The translations under genes and the position numbers were made by a program. This document shows, in pieces, positions 27,918-35,436 of a DNA stretch of 48,686 nt. The stretch is from the NCBI RefSeq assembly GCF_947581785.1, contig NZ_CANPVO010000051.1, positions 1-48,686 on the forward strand, read 5' to 3'. Source of the stretch: Candidatus Palauibacter polyketidifaciens. GTDB taxonomy: Bacteria > Gemmatimonadota > Gemmatimonadetes > Palauibacterales > Palauibacteraceae. Numbering within the stretch: the first letter of the stretch is position 1; every line of letters begins with the position of its first letter. The notes beneath the pieces are model-generated. The model ran no database searches and was not told where the DNA came from. It saw nothing but the letters and a program-made list of their open reading frames with translations.

Positions 27918-28370
27918 GTGCGTCGCGGCATGTTCGTCGTCGCGGCGGTACTCGCGTTGGGATGCGGCGGAGAAGGGGAGCCCGCGGAGGCGGCGGATCC
28001 GCCCGGCGCGGCCGCAGCCCCGGACGCGGCCGGTTCCGTCTCGGAGCCGGATCTGTCGGCCGTGTACGCGGCCGACGCGGTCGATGTGGCGCTGCTCGAG
28101 TACGCGATCGGCATGCCGTCGAGACTGCCGGCGGGGCCTACGGTGCTCCGCCTCAGCAACCAGGGCTTCGAGATGCACAACCTCAAGCTCGTGGACCCCG
28201 CGAGCGGGGAGGTTCTCTGGGAGACCGAGACGGACGTGAATACCGGGGAGGTTCGTCTCGTCGAACTCGAACTCTCTCCGGGGAGCTACACCGTGGTGTG
28301 CGATGTGGCCGGTCACGACAGCCGCGGGATGCTCATGACGCTCACCGTGGAGGCAGCGCCGGCCCCCTGA
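27918..28370 (+). CDS. Cupredoxin-like lipoprotein
   Basis: The product is about 150 residues from GTG 27918; ATG 27930 is also possible. A short signal peptide ends in lipobox LALGC (C16), followed by an Ala/Pro linker. The beta-rich domain has H87 (FEMHNLKLVD) and the C-terminal pattern C128-x4-H133-x4-M138 (CDVAGHDSRGM). This is the His-Cys-His-Met layout of type 1 blue copper sites. It probably carries electrons at the outer side of a membrane. It begins 35 bases after secA. Confidence 0.72.
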   Translation: MRRGMFVVAAVLALGCGGEGEPAEAADPPGAAAAPDAAGSVSEPDLSAVYAADAVDVALLEYAIGMPSRLPAGPTVLRLSNQGFEMHNLKLVDPASGEVLWETETDVNTGEVRLVELELSPGSYTVVCDVAGHDSRGMLMTLTVEAAPAP

Positions 28371-28431
28371 CCGTGCCCTGACCACGCCCGGCCATCTCCC
28401 GGCGGGCCGCCAACCGGAAGGAGCGACCGGC

Positions 28432-29616
28432 TTGTACCTGAGATACGTGCCCCCGATGGGGATCTACGAGACTCTGTACGCCTTCCTGGGGGCGTTCGGT
28501 ACCTACATGGGCGAGCCCGGCACAAACCCCTGGAGCCAGGGATTCCCGCGCACGGTCGCCCTGCCGGACGGCCCGGCACTTCCGTCGACCGTGACCGTGA
28601 CCTCCGAGCACCGCAAGTATCCCAAGGCGTGGGGGCTCCCGGCGCTGAGGGAGGCGATCGCGGCCTACTACCGGCAGTCGTACGGCGTGGAGATCACGGC
28701 GGAGAACGTGATGGTGTTCGCGGGCGGGCGTCCCGCGATCGTGGCGCTTCTGCTCTTCCTCGAACCCGACATCGAGGTCCGCCTCGCGTCCACGGAATAC
28801 ACCCCGTACTACGATGTCCTCGAGCGGCTGCGACGCCCCTACCACCTCGTGCACAGCGGCGCGGACAACGGCTTTCGGCCCCCGATCCCGGCCTATACGG
28901 CACCGCGGGAGGGGCGCACCCTGATGCTGCTGAGCAATCCGTGCAATCCGACCGGCGTGACGCGGACCGGCGAGGAACTGGCGGCGCTCGTGGAGGCCAG
29001 TGCTCTGGACGGCATGGGGCTCCTCGTCGACGAAGCCTATGAGCTTCTCCACGACAAGCCGGTGAGCGCCCTCGCGCACGTCGACGACATCGAGCGCGGC
29101 AACCTGTTCGTCGTCGGCGCCGCCACGAAGGGCCTGCAGGCGCCTGGCATCCGCATCGGATGGGCCGTGGCGGCGAAGCGGCACATCGAAGTGCTCTCGA
29201 ACTTCTCCTCGTTCGGGATGGGCGGCGTGTCCCATCCGTCACAGTGCTACGCCGTCGAACTCCTGGACCCCGAGCGCATGCTCCACGTCCGGGAAGCCGT
29301 CCCCGCCTTCTATGCCATGCAACGCGAGCGCTACGGTCGCGCCTTCGAGGATCTCGGCCTCGAACTCTTCTCGGGAGACGGTGGCTTCTATCACTGGTGC
29401 CGGCTCCCGAACGGATGGACCGCCCAGCGGCTGAACGAGCGCCTCTTCACGCGCGGGGCCGCGATCCTCAAGGGTACCGACTGCGACATGGAGCGCCTCG
29501 GCGACGATTCGCCGCTGTCGAGCTTCTTCCGGTTCTCCTTCGGCCCGCTCGCCCCGGAGTCGTTCGAGGCGGACATCGCCCTCCTTGGCGAGACGCTGCG
29601 CGAGATGCGATCCTGA
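28432..29616 (+). CDS. Class I/II pyridoxal-phosphate aminotransferase
   Basis: The 394-residue fold-type I enzyme starts at TTG 28432, with AAGGAG about 9 bases upstream. It shows SNPCNPTGVTRTGEEL, LVDEAYELLHD and the PLP-binding lysine K233 in GAATKGLQAPGIRIGWAV. A C-terminal SSFFRFSFGPL supplies the substrate-carboxylate arginine. The specific amino donor and acceptor cannot be assigned. It is followed by two strong hairpins, so it may end a transcription unit. Confidence 0.85.
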   Translation: MYLRYVPPMGIYETLYAFLGAFGTYMGEPGTNPWSQGFPRTVALPDGPALPSTVTVTSEHRKYPKAWGLPALREAIAAYYRQSYGVEITAENVMVFAGGRPAIVALLLFLEPDIEVRLASTEYTPYYDVLERLRRPYHLVHSGADNGFRPPIPAYTAPREGRTLMLLSNPCNPTGVTRTGEELAALVEASALDGMGLLVDEAYELLHDKPVSALAHVDDIERGNLFVVGAATKGLQAPGIRIGWAVAAKRHIEVLSNFSSFGMGGVSHPSQCYAVELLDPERMLHVREAVPAFYAMQRERYGRAFEDLGLELFSGDGGFYHWCRLPNGWTAQRLNERLFTRGAAILKGTDCDMERLGDDSPLSSFFRFSFGPLAPESFEADIALLGETLREMRS

Positions 29617-29620
29617 GCGT

Positions 29621-29643
29621 ACGGCGGCCCGGATGGCCGCCGT
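29621..29643 (+). terminator. Hairpin after the aminotransferase gene
   Basis: The perfect 9-bp inverted repeat is ACGGCGGCC (29621-29629), a 5-nt loop, then GGCCGCCGT (29635-29643), starting 4 bases after the stop codon. No T-run follows, so it is either a weak intrinsic terminator or an mRNA 3'-end stabiliser. Confidence 0.45.
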
Positions 29644-29651
29644 GGCAGGCT

Positions 29652-29682
29652 GCCGGATCTCGCGGTTCCCGCGCGATCCGGC
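29652..29682 (+). terminator. Second hairpin between aminotransferase and epimerase genes
   Basis: GCCGGATC (29652-29659) pairs perfectly with GATCCGGC (29675-29682). An inner CGCGG/CCGCG stem closes a TTC loop, with one mismatch between the two stems. It is 8 bases from the preceding hairpin and 23 bases from the next start codon. Confidence 0.4.
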
Positions 29683-29690
29683 GACCGGAA

Positions 29691-29708
29691 ACAAGAGGAT
29701 GTTCGATG
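29691..29708 (+). repeat. 18-nt leader repeat, copy 1
   Basis: ACAAGAGGATGTTCGATG ends at the start codon of the Tat-exported epimerase (ATG 29706). The identical 18 bases occur at 31455-31472, ending at the start codon of the DmdA-like gene. AGAGG probably serves as the ribosome-binding site in both. Confidence 0.8.
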
Positions 29709-30839
29709 ACGATGACACGACGTGAATTCGCGGGGACCACGCTGACCGTGGCGGGCGCTGCGGCCCTCCCGGCGGCAGGGGCCGCAGCATGCGCGGGGGA
29801 GACCCGACCATCGACCGATTCCGAAGCGGACGCGGCCGCAGGCGCGGCCCGGCCCGGGCGGCTGCTCATCCTGGGCGGCACCGGCTTCATCGGCCCGCAC
29901 ATGGTGCAGCACGCCCTCGCACGAGGACACGAGGTCACCCTCTTCAACCGCGGGCGCACGAACCCCGGTCTCTTTCCCGGCGTCGAGACCCTCATTGGGG
30001 ACCGCGACGGGGCGCTCGACGCGCTGCGGGGGAAGGAATGGGATTACGTCATCGACAACAGCGGCTACGTCCCGCGCCTGGTGCGCGACTCGGGCAGCCT
30101 CCTGCGCGATGCCGTCGGCCGGTACCTGTTCACCTCCACCGGCTCCGTGTACGACTTCGATCAGGACGAATTGCCGGAGGATGCGCGGCTACTCGAGGTG
30201 GCGGACCCGGAGAGCGAGGACGTAGGACGGTACTACGGGGAGCTGAAGGTGCTGTGCGAGGAGGCGGTGCGGGAGATCTACGGCGACCGCGGCACGGTCA
30301 CCCGTCTGCACGTCGTCGCGGGGCCGGGAGATCCCACCGACCGCTTCACCTACTGGCCGGTCCGGGTCCACCACGGGGGAGAAGTGATCGCGCCGGGCGA
30401 CATGGACAACCCGGTGCAGTTCATCGATGTGCGGGATCTGGCCGAGTTTTGCATGCACCTGCTGGAGGAGGACACCGGCGGGACCTTCAACGTCGCCGGG
30501 CCGACGCTCGACGGGACCCGGATGGACGAGTTCCTGTACGGAATCCGCGCCGTCACGACGTCCCGCGTGTCGTTCACATGGGTGGACGAAGCCTTCCTCC
30601 GGAACCGGGAGCCGCCCGTGCGCTTCCCCCTCTGGTACTCGCATCGCGGCCCGACGCGGGGATTGGCGCAGGTCCGCTCGCACCGGGGCGTCGAGGCGGG
30701 GCTGCGCTTCCGTCCCCTCGCCGTCACCGCGCGCGAGACGCTCGACTGGTTCCTGGGCGAACCGGAAGAACGCCGGGAGCAACTCCAGTTGAACCTCGAC
30801 CGCGACGCGGAGATCCTCGCGGACTGGAAGAACCTGTAG
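29706..30839 (+). CDS. Tat-exported NAD-dependent epimerase/reductase family protein
   Basis: The product is 377 residues from ATG 29706. The N-terminus is a twin-arginine signal (MTMTRREFAG, R5-R6) ending in a possible lipobox GAAAC (C29). An extended SDR domain follows, with GGTGFIG at 57-63, FTSTGSVYDF and YYGELK as the YxxxK pair. This resembles the isoflavone-reductase/mRNA-binding CSP41-like SDR subgroup. An NAD(P)-fold enzyme with a Tat signal is notable, because cofactor-loaded proteins are typical Tat cargo. The substrate is unknown. Confidence 0.82.
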   Translation: MTMTRREFAGTTLTVAGAAALPAAGAAACAGETRPSTDSEADAAAGAARPGRLLILGGTGFIGPHMVQHALARGHEVTLFNRGRTNPGLFPGVETLIGDRDGALDALRGKEWDYVIDNSGYVPRLVRDSGSLLRDAVGRYLFTSTGSVYDFDQDELPEDARLLEVADPESEDVGRYYGELKVLCEEAVREIYGDRGTVTRLHVVAGPGDPTDRFTYWPVRVHHGGEVIAPGDMDNPVQFIDVRDLAEFCMHLLEEDTGGTFNVAGPTLDGTRMDEFLYGIRAVTTSRVSFTWVDEAFLRNREPPVRFPLWYSHRGPTRGLAQVRSHRGVEAGLRFRPLAVTARETLDWFLGEPEERREQLQLNLDRDAEILADWKNL

Positions 30840-30873
30840 ATGCCGCTAAAGGCCCTCGGTCGGAGGGTCGCGC

Positions 30874-30902
30874 TTGTACCGTATGATAGCACTTGCTATC
30901 AT
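30874..30902 (+). promoter_or_regulatory. Promoter with palindromic operator of the toxin-antitoxin operon
   Basis: TTGTAC (30874-30879), a 17-nt spacer and TATCAT (30897-30902) form a good sigma70-like promoter. A perfect inverted repeat, ATGATAGCA (30883-30891) and TGCTATCAT (30894-30902) with a 2-nt centre, covers the spacer and the -10 box. This is the expected layout for an antitoxin-repressed promoter. A second imperfect inverted repeat (30912-30930) lies between it and the ribosome-binding site. Confidence 0.7.
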
Positions 30903-30940
30903 CGCACATCGGTTCCCGTCTTGACGGAACGAGAGGTACG

Positions 30941-31165
30941 ATGGAAAAGGTACAGATCAACGTCCGGGTGGATGCCGCCGTGAAGCACGCGGTGGATGGA
31001 TACTGCAAGCCGAGGGGCGTCGCCATGAATCACTTCGTGCAGGAGGCGCTGCTCGATCGCCTGGAGGAGCTTGAGGACATCGAGGATCTGAAGAAGATCA
31101 GGCACGAACCTACCCGCCCGTTGGCGGACGTCCTCAGAGAACTCGGCATCGATGGCTCGTTATGA
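30941..31165 (+). CDS. Ribbon-helix-helix antitoxin
   Basis: The product is 74 residues from ATG 30941, with GAGAGG 4 bases upstream. The N-terminal VQINVRVDAAVKHAVDGYC beta-strand and two helices match a ribbon-helix-helix DNA-binding fold. The acidic C-terminus (LEELEDIEDLKKI ... RPLADVLRELG) would wrap the toxin. It overlaps the toxin gene by 14 bases. By family knowledge it neutralises the toxin and represses its own promoter. Confidence 0.82.
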   Translation: MEKVQINVRVDAAVKHAVDGYCKPRGVAMNHFVQEALLDRLEELEDIEDLKKIRHEPTRPLADVLRELGIDGSL

Positions 31166-31412
31166 GATCGAGATCTCACGAACGGCGGAGAAACAGCTTC
31201 GCAAGCTTCCCCGCGCGGATCGGGAGCGGGTGGCGCACAGGATGTCGAGTCTGGCGCTCGACCCCTACCCGCGGGGAACGAGGAAACTCGCGGGCTATGA
31301 CGATGTCTTCCGCCTGCGCGTGGGACGCTGGCGGATTCTCTACAGCGTCGGCACGCAGACCCTGATCATCATCATCCTGAAAATCGGGCACCGCGGCGAC
31401 ATCTACCGTTAG
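31152..31412 (+). CDS. RelE/ParE-family toxin
   Basis: The 86-residue protein has the RelE fold pattern: YEIEISRTAEKQLRKLPRAD, then RKLAGYDDVFRLRVGRWRIL, then IIILKIGHRGDIYR. RelE-type toxins cleave mRNA on the ribosome, while ParE types poison gyrase. The RLRVGRWRI and IGHRGDIYR elements fit the RelE side better. It is translated from an ATG inside the antitoxin gene. Confidence 0.87.
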   Translation: MARYEIEISRTAEKQLRKLPRADRERVAHRMSSLALDPYPRGTRKLAGYDDVFRLRVGRWRILYSVGTQTLIIIILKIGHRGDIYR

Positions 31413-31454
31413 CGAAGGCTGTAGCCGGCGCCAGGACCGGCCTCCGGCACTTAG

Positions 31455-31472
31455 ACAAGAGGATGTTCGATG
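31455..31472 (+). repeat. 18-nt leader repeat, copy 2
   Basis: This is identical to 29691-29708 and ends at ATG 31470 of the DmdA-like gene. The two copies flank a 1.75-kb segment that holds the epimerase and the toxin-antitoxin module. Confidence 0.8.
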
Positions 31473-32786
31473 GCGAGAACGGGAGCGGGGCAGCCCGCAA
31501 GCGTGGACCAGTCGGACCGGGTCGTGCCCATCAACCTCCGACAGAGCGGACGTACGCCGGTCGAACTGCTCATCTCCACCCGCGTCCGGAAGTCGCCCTA
31601 CTGGCACCTTTCCCACGAGGCGGGCTGCTGGCGGGCCACGACCTACAACCGCGTGTACCACCCCCGCGGCTACGTGCGGCCCGAGGATGGGGGCGCCGCG
31701 GTGGAGCACGAGGCGCTCACCCGCCGCGTCACGATGTGGAACGTCGCCGTGGAGCGGCAGATCCGGGTCCAGGGGGCGGATGCGGAGGCTTTCGTCGACT
31801 ACGTGATCACGCGCGATGCGACCCGGATCGATCCGATGCGCGCGCGGTACGTCATCCTGTGCAACGAGCGCGGCGGGATCCTCAACGACCCGGTCCTCCT
31901 GCGGCTCTCCGGGGACGAGTTCTGGTTCTCGCTCGCCGACTCCGACCTGATGTTCTGGCTCCAGGGCGTGAGCGTCGGGCTCGGCATGCGCGTAGAGATC
32001 GATGAGGTCGATGTCTGTCCCCTGCAGATCCAGGGGCCGAGATCGCTCGATCTCATGGTCGACCTTGTGGGCGATGCGGTGCGGGACATCCCCTACTACG
32101 GGCTCCTGGAGGCGGAGATCGGCGGCTGCTCCGTCGTGGTCTCGCAGACCGGGTTCTCCGGGGAGAAGGGGTACGAGATCTACCTGAGGGACGCGACGCT
32201 GCACGCGGAGAAGTTGTGGAGCGCCGTGCTGGAGGCGGGGAAGGCGCACGAACTGATGGTCACGGCCCCCGGGCACCAGCGCCGCATCCAGGCCGGGATT
32301 CTCTCCTGGGGACAGGACATCGACCACGAGACGAGCCCCTTCCAGTGTAATCTCGCCTACCAGGTGCCGCGCGAGAAGCCCGGCGACTACATCGGGCGCG
32401 CCGCACTGGAGCGCCAGCGTGCCGAGATCGAGGCGGGACGCACCCCGTTCGCCCTCGTGATGGTGGGGATGAAGCTGGGCGGCAGGCCGATCGACGACTA
32501 TGCGCCCGACTTCTGGCACGTCTCGCGCGCGGACGGCGGCGATCCGGTGGGGTACCTCACGTCTCCGTGGTACGCGCCCGAGTTGGGCAGCAACATCGCC
32601 CTCGGGTACGTCCCGCCCGCCGAAGCCGCCATCGGCACGGAACTCGCGGTGTGGCTCCCGGACGAGTACGCGAGCGAGCGTGGCAAGCCCGATTCCGCCC
32701 GCGTGTGCGAGGTCCCTTTCCGCCCGTCCGCGAACCCGAGCACCCGCGAGGTCGCCCTCGCCCAGGGCCGCGACGCGGCGAGGTAG
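31470..32786 (+). CDS. GcvT-family folate-dependent demethylase, DmdA-like
   Basis: The 438-residue protein has a GcvT aminomethyltransferase fold. MWNVAVERQIRVQG (89-102), GGILNDPVLLRL, FWFSLADSDLMFWLQG (151-166), a long IQGPRS segment, GFSGEKGYEIYL and the later SPFQCNLAYQV parallel the dimethylsulfoniopropionate demethylase DmdA more than glycine-cleavage GcvT, which has FDVSHM at the first site. DmdA moves a methyl group from DMSP to tetrahydrofolate. The protein is about 70 residues longer than Pelagibacter DmdA, mainly at the N-terminus. The substrate could instead be another methylated osmolyte or aromatic. It converges with a DMGDH-like gene. Confidence 0.68.
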   Translation: MARTGAGQPASVDQSDRVVPINLRQSGRTPVELLISTRVRKSPYWHLSHEAGCWRATTYNRVYHPRGYVRPEDGGAAVEHEALTRRVTMWNVAVERQIRVQGADAEAFVDYVITRDATRIDPMRARYVILCNERGGILNDPVLLRLSGDEFWFSLADSDLMFWLQGVSVGLGMRVEIDEVDVCPLQIQGPRSLDLMVDLVGDAVRDIPYYGLLEAEIGGCSVVVSQTGFSGEKGYEIYLRDATLHAEKLWSAVLEAGKAHELMVTAPGHQRRIQAGILSWGQDIDHETSPFQCNLAYQVPREKPGDYIGRAALERQRAEIEAGRTPFALVMVGMKLGGRPIDDYAPDFWHVSRADGGDPVGYLTSPWYAPELGSNIALGYVPPAEAAIGTELAVWLPDEYASERGKPDSARVCEVPFRPSANPSTREVALAQGRDAAR

Positions 32787-32796
32787 CCCGGTGCTC

Positions 32797-32820
32797 GGAG
32801 GCCGGGGCGCCGCGGCCTCC
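32797..32820. terminator. Hairpin between convergent genes
   Basis: GGAGGCCG (32797-32804) and CGGCCTCC (32813-32820) form a perfect 8-bp stem with an 8-nt loop. An outer CCCGG (32787-32791) can also pair with CCGGG (32821-32825). It fills the 39-base gap between two facing stop codons and could end transcription in both directions, although no T-run is present. Confidence 0.5.
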
Positions 32821-32825
32821 CCGGG

Positions 32826-35354
32826 TTACGATCTCATGCGGGTCCCGGTCGGGTCGAAGAGCGCGGTATCGGTCGCCACGGTGACCGGGAAGGCCTCGTT
32901 CATGTAGAGGACCCGGAGCCGCGTTCCCGGGGCGGCGAGTTCCGGCGGGAGGTATGCTATGAGGAGGTACTTCCCCACGGAGGGACCCATCCCGGCCGAC
33001 GTGATGCGGGACTCCCTTCCGCGCGCGTCGACGATCCGCTCCCCGTCCGGCCCCAGCAGCGGCTCGTTGCCTCCGGTGGGGAAGCGGGCGAGGCCGGAAG
33101 CGTCGGCGTGATCGTCCATGGTGAGCGTGCGAAGCAGCGCCGCGGGCCCCGCCTCCCGGGCTTTCAGGTAGGCGGCCCTGCCGATGAAGTCCGCCCGCTT
33201 CACGCGCGGCCTCGCCAGGCCCGCCTCAACGGGCGAATACTCCGAGGTGAGCTCGGCCCCCATGAGGGCATAGCCCTTCTCCATGCGGCCGGTCGTGCCG
33301 TAGACTCCGGCGCCCACGGGCCGCAGGCCGTACTGCCTGCCCGCCTCCCGCACGGCGTCCCACACCCGCGTGGCGAGCCCGGCCTCCACGTAGATCTCCC
33401 ACCCGCTCTCCCCGACATACGAGATCCGGCACATGGTGACGGGAATCCCGTCCAGAGAGACATCGCGCACGGAGGCGTACGGGAACGCGGCCTGCGAGAG
33501 CTTCGCCCCGGAGATCCTCCCCAGAAGCGCCTCGGCCCCGGGGCCCCATACGCCCAGCGCGCAGAGTTCCGCCGAGAGGTCCTCGAAGTGGACGGAGTCT
33601 TCGTCCGGCAGGTGTTTGCGGAACCAGGCCGCGTCCCGCGCCCCGTCGAAGGCGCCGGTCACGACGCGGAAACGGTCCGCCGCCAGCCGCTGGATCGTGA
33701 GATCGGCCCTGAAGCCCCCGTCCGGCGTCAGCAGCGGAGTGTAGATGGACGTCCCGGGGGGCCGGTCGCACGCGTTGGCCGCCATTCCCTCCAGCCAGGC
33801 GAGCGCCCCGGGGCCCGTCACATCGAAGATCTGAAACGCGCCGAGGTCGACGACGCCGACCTTCTCGCGCAGGTGCAGGTGCTCCGCTTCGATGATGGGA
33901 GACCACCATCGGCGATCCCACTCGTGCGGCCGGTCCGCGATGCGGTACCGGTCGACGAGGTCGGTGTTCGACTCGTACCACTGCGGGCGCTCCCAGCCGC
34001 GGGCCTCGTAGTACACGGCGCCCAGCGCCTCCGTGCGCGCGTGAAGCGCCGAGCGGTGCACGTCGCGGCGGGATTCCCACTGCTCCCGCGGGTGGACGAT
34101 ACCGTACGTCTTGTTGAAGTGCTCGCGGGCGCGGGCCCGGACGTGGCGGCGCGTGCGCTCGTGCGGCTGGAAGCGGGTGACGTCGGACTCGTGCGGGTCG
34201 CACAGGCGGGGATGGCCGTGCGTGATCCACTCGGCGAGCAGTCGCGCCGCCCCCGGCCCCTCCTTGATCCAGACCGCCGCCGCGGACCACAGATTGGCCA
34301 CCTCGGCGGTCTCGCCCAGCACCGGATGCGCGTCGGGGGTGAGGGAGAGAAGGCCGTTGATCGCATACCCCATCTCGGCGTCCCCGAGCAACTCTCCCAT
34401 GATCTCGTGTGCCTGCTCGAGCTGGGGAGCGAAATCTTCCTCCGTGAATGGCATCTCCGTGGGGGAGCGTTCCGACGCCCCGCGCGACGGGATCTCCTCC
34501 GGGTGCACGAGGATGGGGCGGTGCGCGTAGGATCCGACCTCCATCGCTTCGTATTTCTGACGCTCGTACATGAAGGCGTCCATGTCGCGCACGATGGGAT
34601 AGCCGATCTCGTCGCCGGTGGCGCGGAGAAGGTCGACCGGGCCGACGTCCCCCATCTGATGGACTGCCGGCGTGAGCGGAATCGAGGCGCCGGCCAGCTC
34701 CGCGATGAGAGGGCTCCACACGCCGCACGCGATGACCGCGTGCTCGACCTCGATGCGGCCCCGCGCCGTGAGGACGGCCCGCAGGCGGGGGCGTCCCGAG
34801 GAACGGTGCTCGACTTCCATTCCCGTAACCTCGGTGTTGTCCAGGATCGTGAGCGCTCCCCGGGACAGGGCTCGCTCCCGCATGAGCGTTCCGGCCCGCA
34901 CGCCATCGACGACGGACACGGACGACATCCAGAAGCCGCCGAGGATGACGGCGGGGTTCACGAACGGGATCCGTGCGGCGACCTCCCCCGGCGCGAGGAG
35001 TTCGGCGTCGATGCCCCACGCCCGCGCGGAGGTCATGCGGCGCCGGAGTTCCTCCATCCGGGCCTCCGTACGGGCGACCTCTACCCCGCCGCACGTCGTC
35101 TGCACGCCGAGCGCCTCGTACTGCCGCTGGCTCTCCAGCGTCAGCATGGCCACTTCGCGGTTGTGATCGGTGGGAAAGATGAAGTTCGAAGCGTGACCGG
35201 TGGAGCCGCCGGGGTCGGGAAGCGGACCCTTCTCGATGAGGACGAGATCGTCCCAGCCCCGCTGCGCGAGGTGCTCGACGAGGCAGCTGCCGACGATGCC
35301 GCCCCCGATGACGGCGATGCTCGCCTGCTGCGGCGGTGGTGTGCGTTCGCTCAA
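32826..35354 (-). CDS. FAD-dependent dehydrogenase-aminomethyltransferase fusion (dimethylglycine/sarcosine dehydrogenase-like)
   Basis: This 842-residue two-domain enzyme has an N-terminal DAO-type FAD domain: SIAVIGGGIVGSCLVEHLA, then PGGSTGHASNFIF. H54 in STGHAS sits where dimethylglycine and sarcosine dehydrogenases bind FAD covalently. The C-terminal half is a GcvT folate domain (RISYVGESGWEIYVEAG, YSPVEAGLARPRVKRADFIG) that would catch the released C1 unit on tetrahydrofolate. The start is TTG 35352-35354 with no clear Shine-Dalgarno, so the N-terminus is tentative. The actual N-methyl substrate is not certain. Confidence 0.85.
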   Translation of the reverse strand: MSERTPPPQQASIAVIGGGIVGSCLVEHLAQRGWDDLVLIEKGPLPDPGGSTGHASNFIFPTDHNREVAMLTLESQRQYEALGVQTTCGGVEVARTEARMEELRRRMTSARAWGIDAELLAPGEVAARIPFVNPAVILGGFWMSSVSVVDGVRAGTLMRERALSRGALTILDNTEVTGMEVEHRSSGRPRLRAVLTARGRIEVEHAVIACGVWSPLIAELAGASIPLTPAVHQMGDVGPVDLLRATGDEIGYPIVRDMDAFMYERQKYEAMEVGSYAHRPILVHPEEIPSRGASERSPTEMPFTEEDFAPQLEQAHEIMGELLGDAEMGYAINGLLSLTPDAHPVLGETAEVANLWSAAAVWIKEGPGAARLLAEWITHGHPRLCDPHESDVTRFQPHERTRRHVRARAREHFNKTYGIVHPREQWESRRDVHRSALHARTEALGAVYYEARGWERPQWYESNTDLVDRYRIADRPHEWDRRWWSPIIEAEHLHLREKVGVVDLGAFQIFDVTGPGALAWLEGMAANACDRPPGTSIYTPLLTPDGGFRADLTIQRLAADRFRVVTGAFDGARDAAWFRKHLPDEDSVHFEDLSAELCALGVWGPGAEALLGRISGAKLSQAAFPYASVRDVSLDGIPVTMCRISYVGESGWEIYVEAGLATRVWDAVREAGRQYGLRPVGAGVYGTTGRMEKGYALMGAELTSEYSPVEAGLARPRVKRADFIGRAAYLKAREAGPAALLRTLTMDDHADASGLARFPTGGNEPLLGPDGERIVDARGRESRITSAGMGPSVGKYLLIAYLPPELAAPGTRLRVLYMNEAFPVTVATDTALFDPTGTRMRS

Positions 35355-35396
35355 GGCGCGGTCTGCCTGCGTCTGCGAGGCCTCGGGCGGAGCGCC

Positions 35397-35426
35397 GCGG
35401 CGGGCCGCCCGCCGACGGCCCGCCGC
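35397..35426. terminator. Hairpin downstream of the Asp-box protein gene
   Basis: GCGGCGGGCC (35397-35406) and GGCCCGCCGC (35417-35426) form a perfect 10-bp stem with a 10-nt loop. On the minus strand it lies 10 bases after the Asp-box gene stop codon and before the dehydrogenase gene. No T-run follows. Confidence 0.45.
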
Positions 35427-35436
35427 CCTTCCGGCC

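Noticed and set aside
29160..30839. Possible 559-codon fusion ahead of the epimerase
   Set aside because: The first 182 codons overlap the aminotransferase gene in another frame. The Tat signal at 29706 marks the true start.
30851..30869. CCCTC/GAGGG hairpin after the epimerase gene as a terminator
   Set aside because: The stem is only 5 bp with wobble extensions and no T-run, too weak to list.
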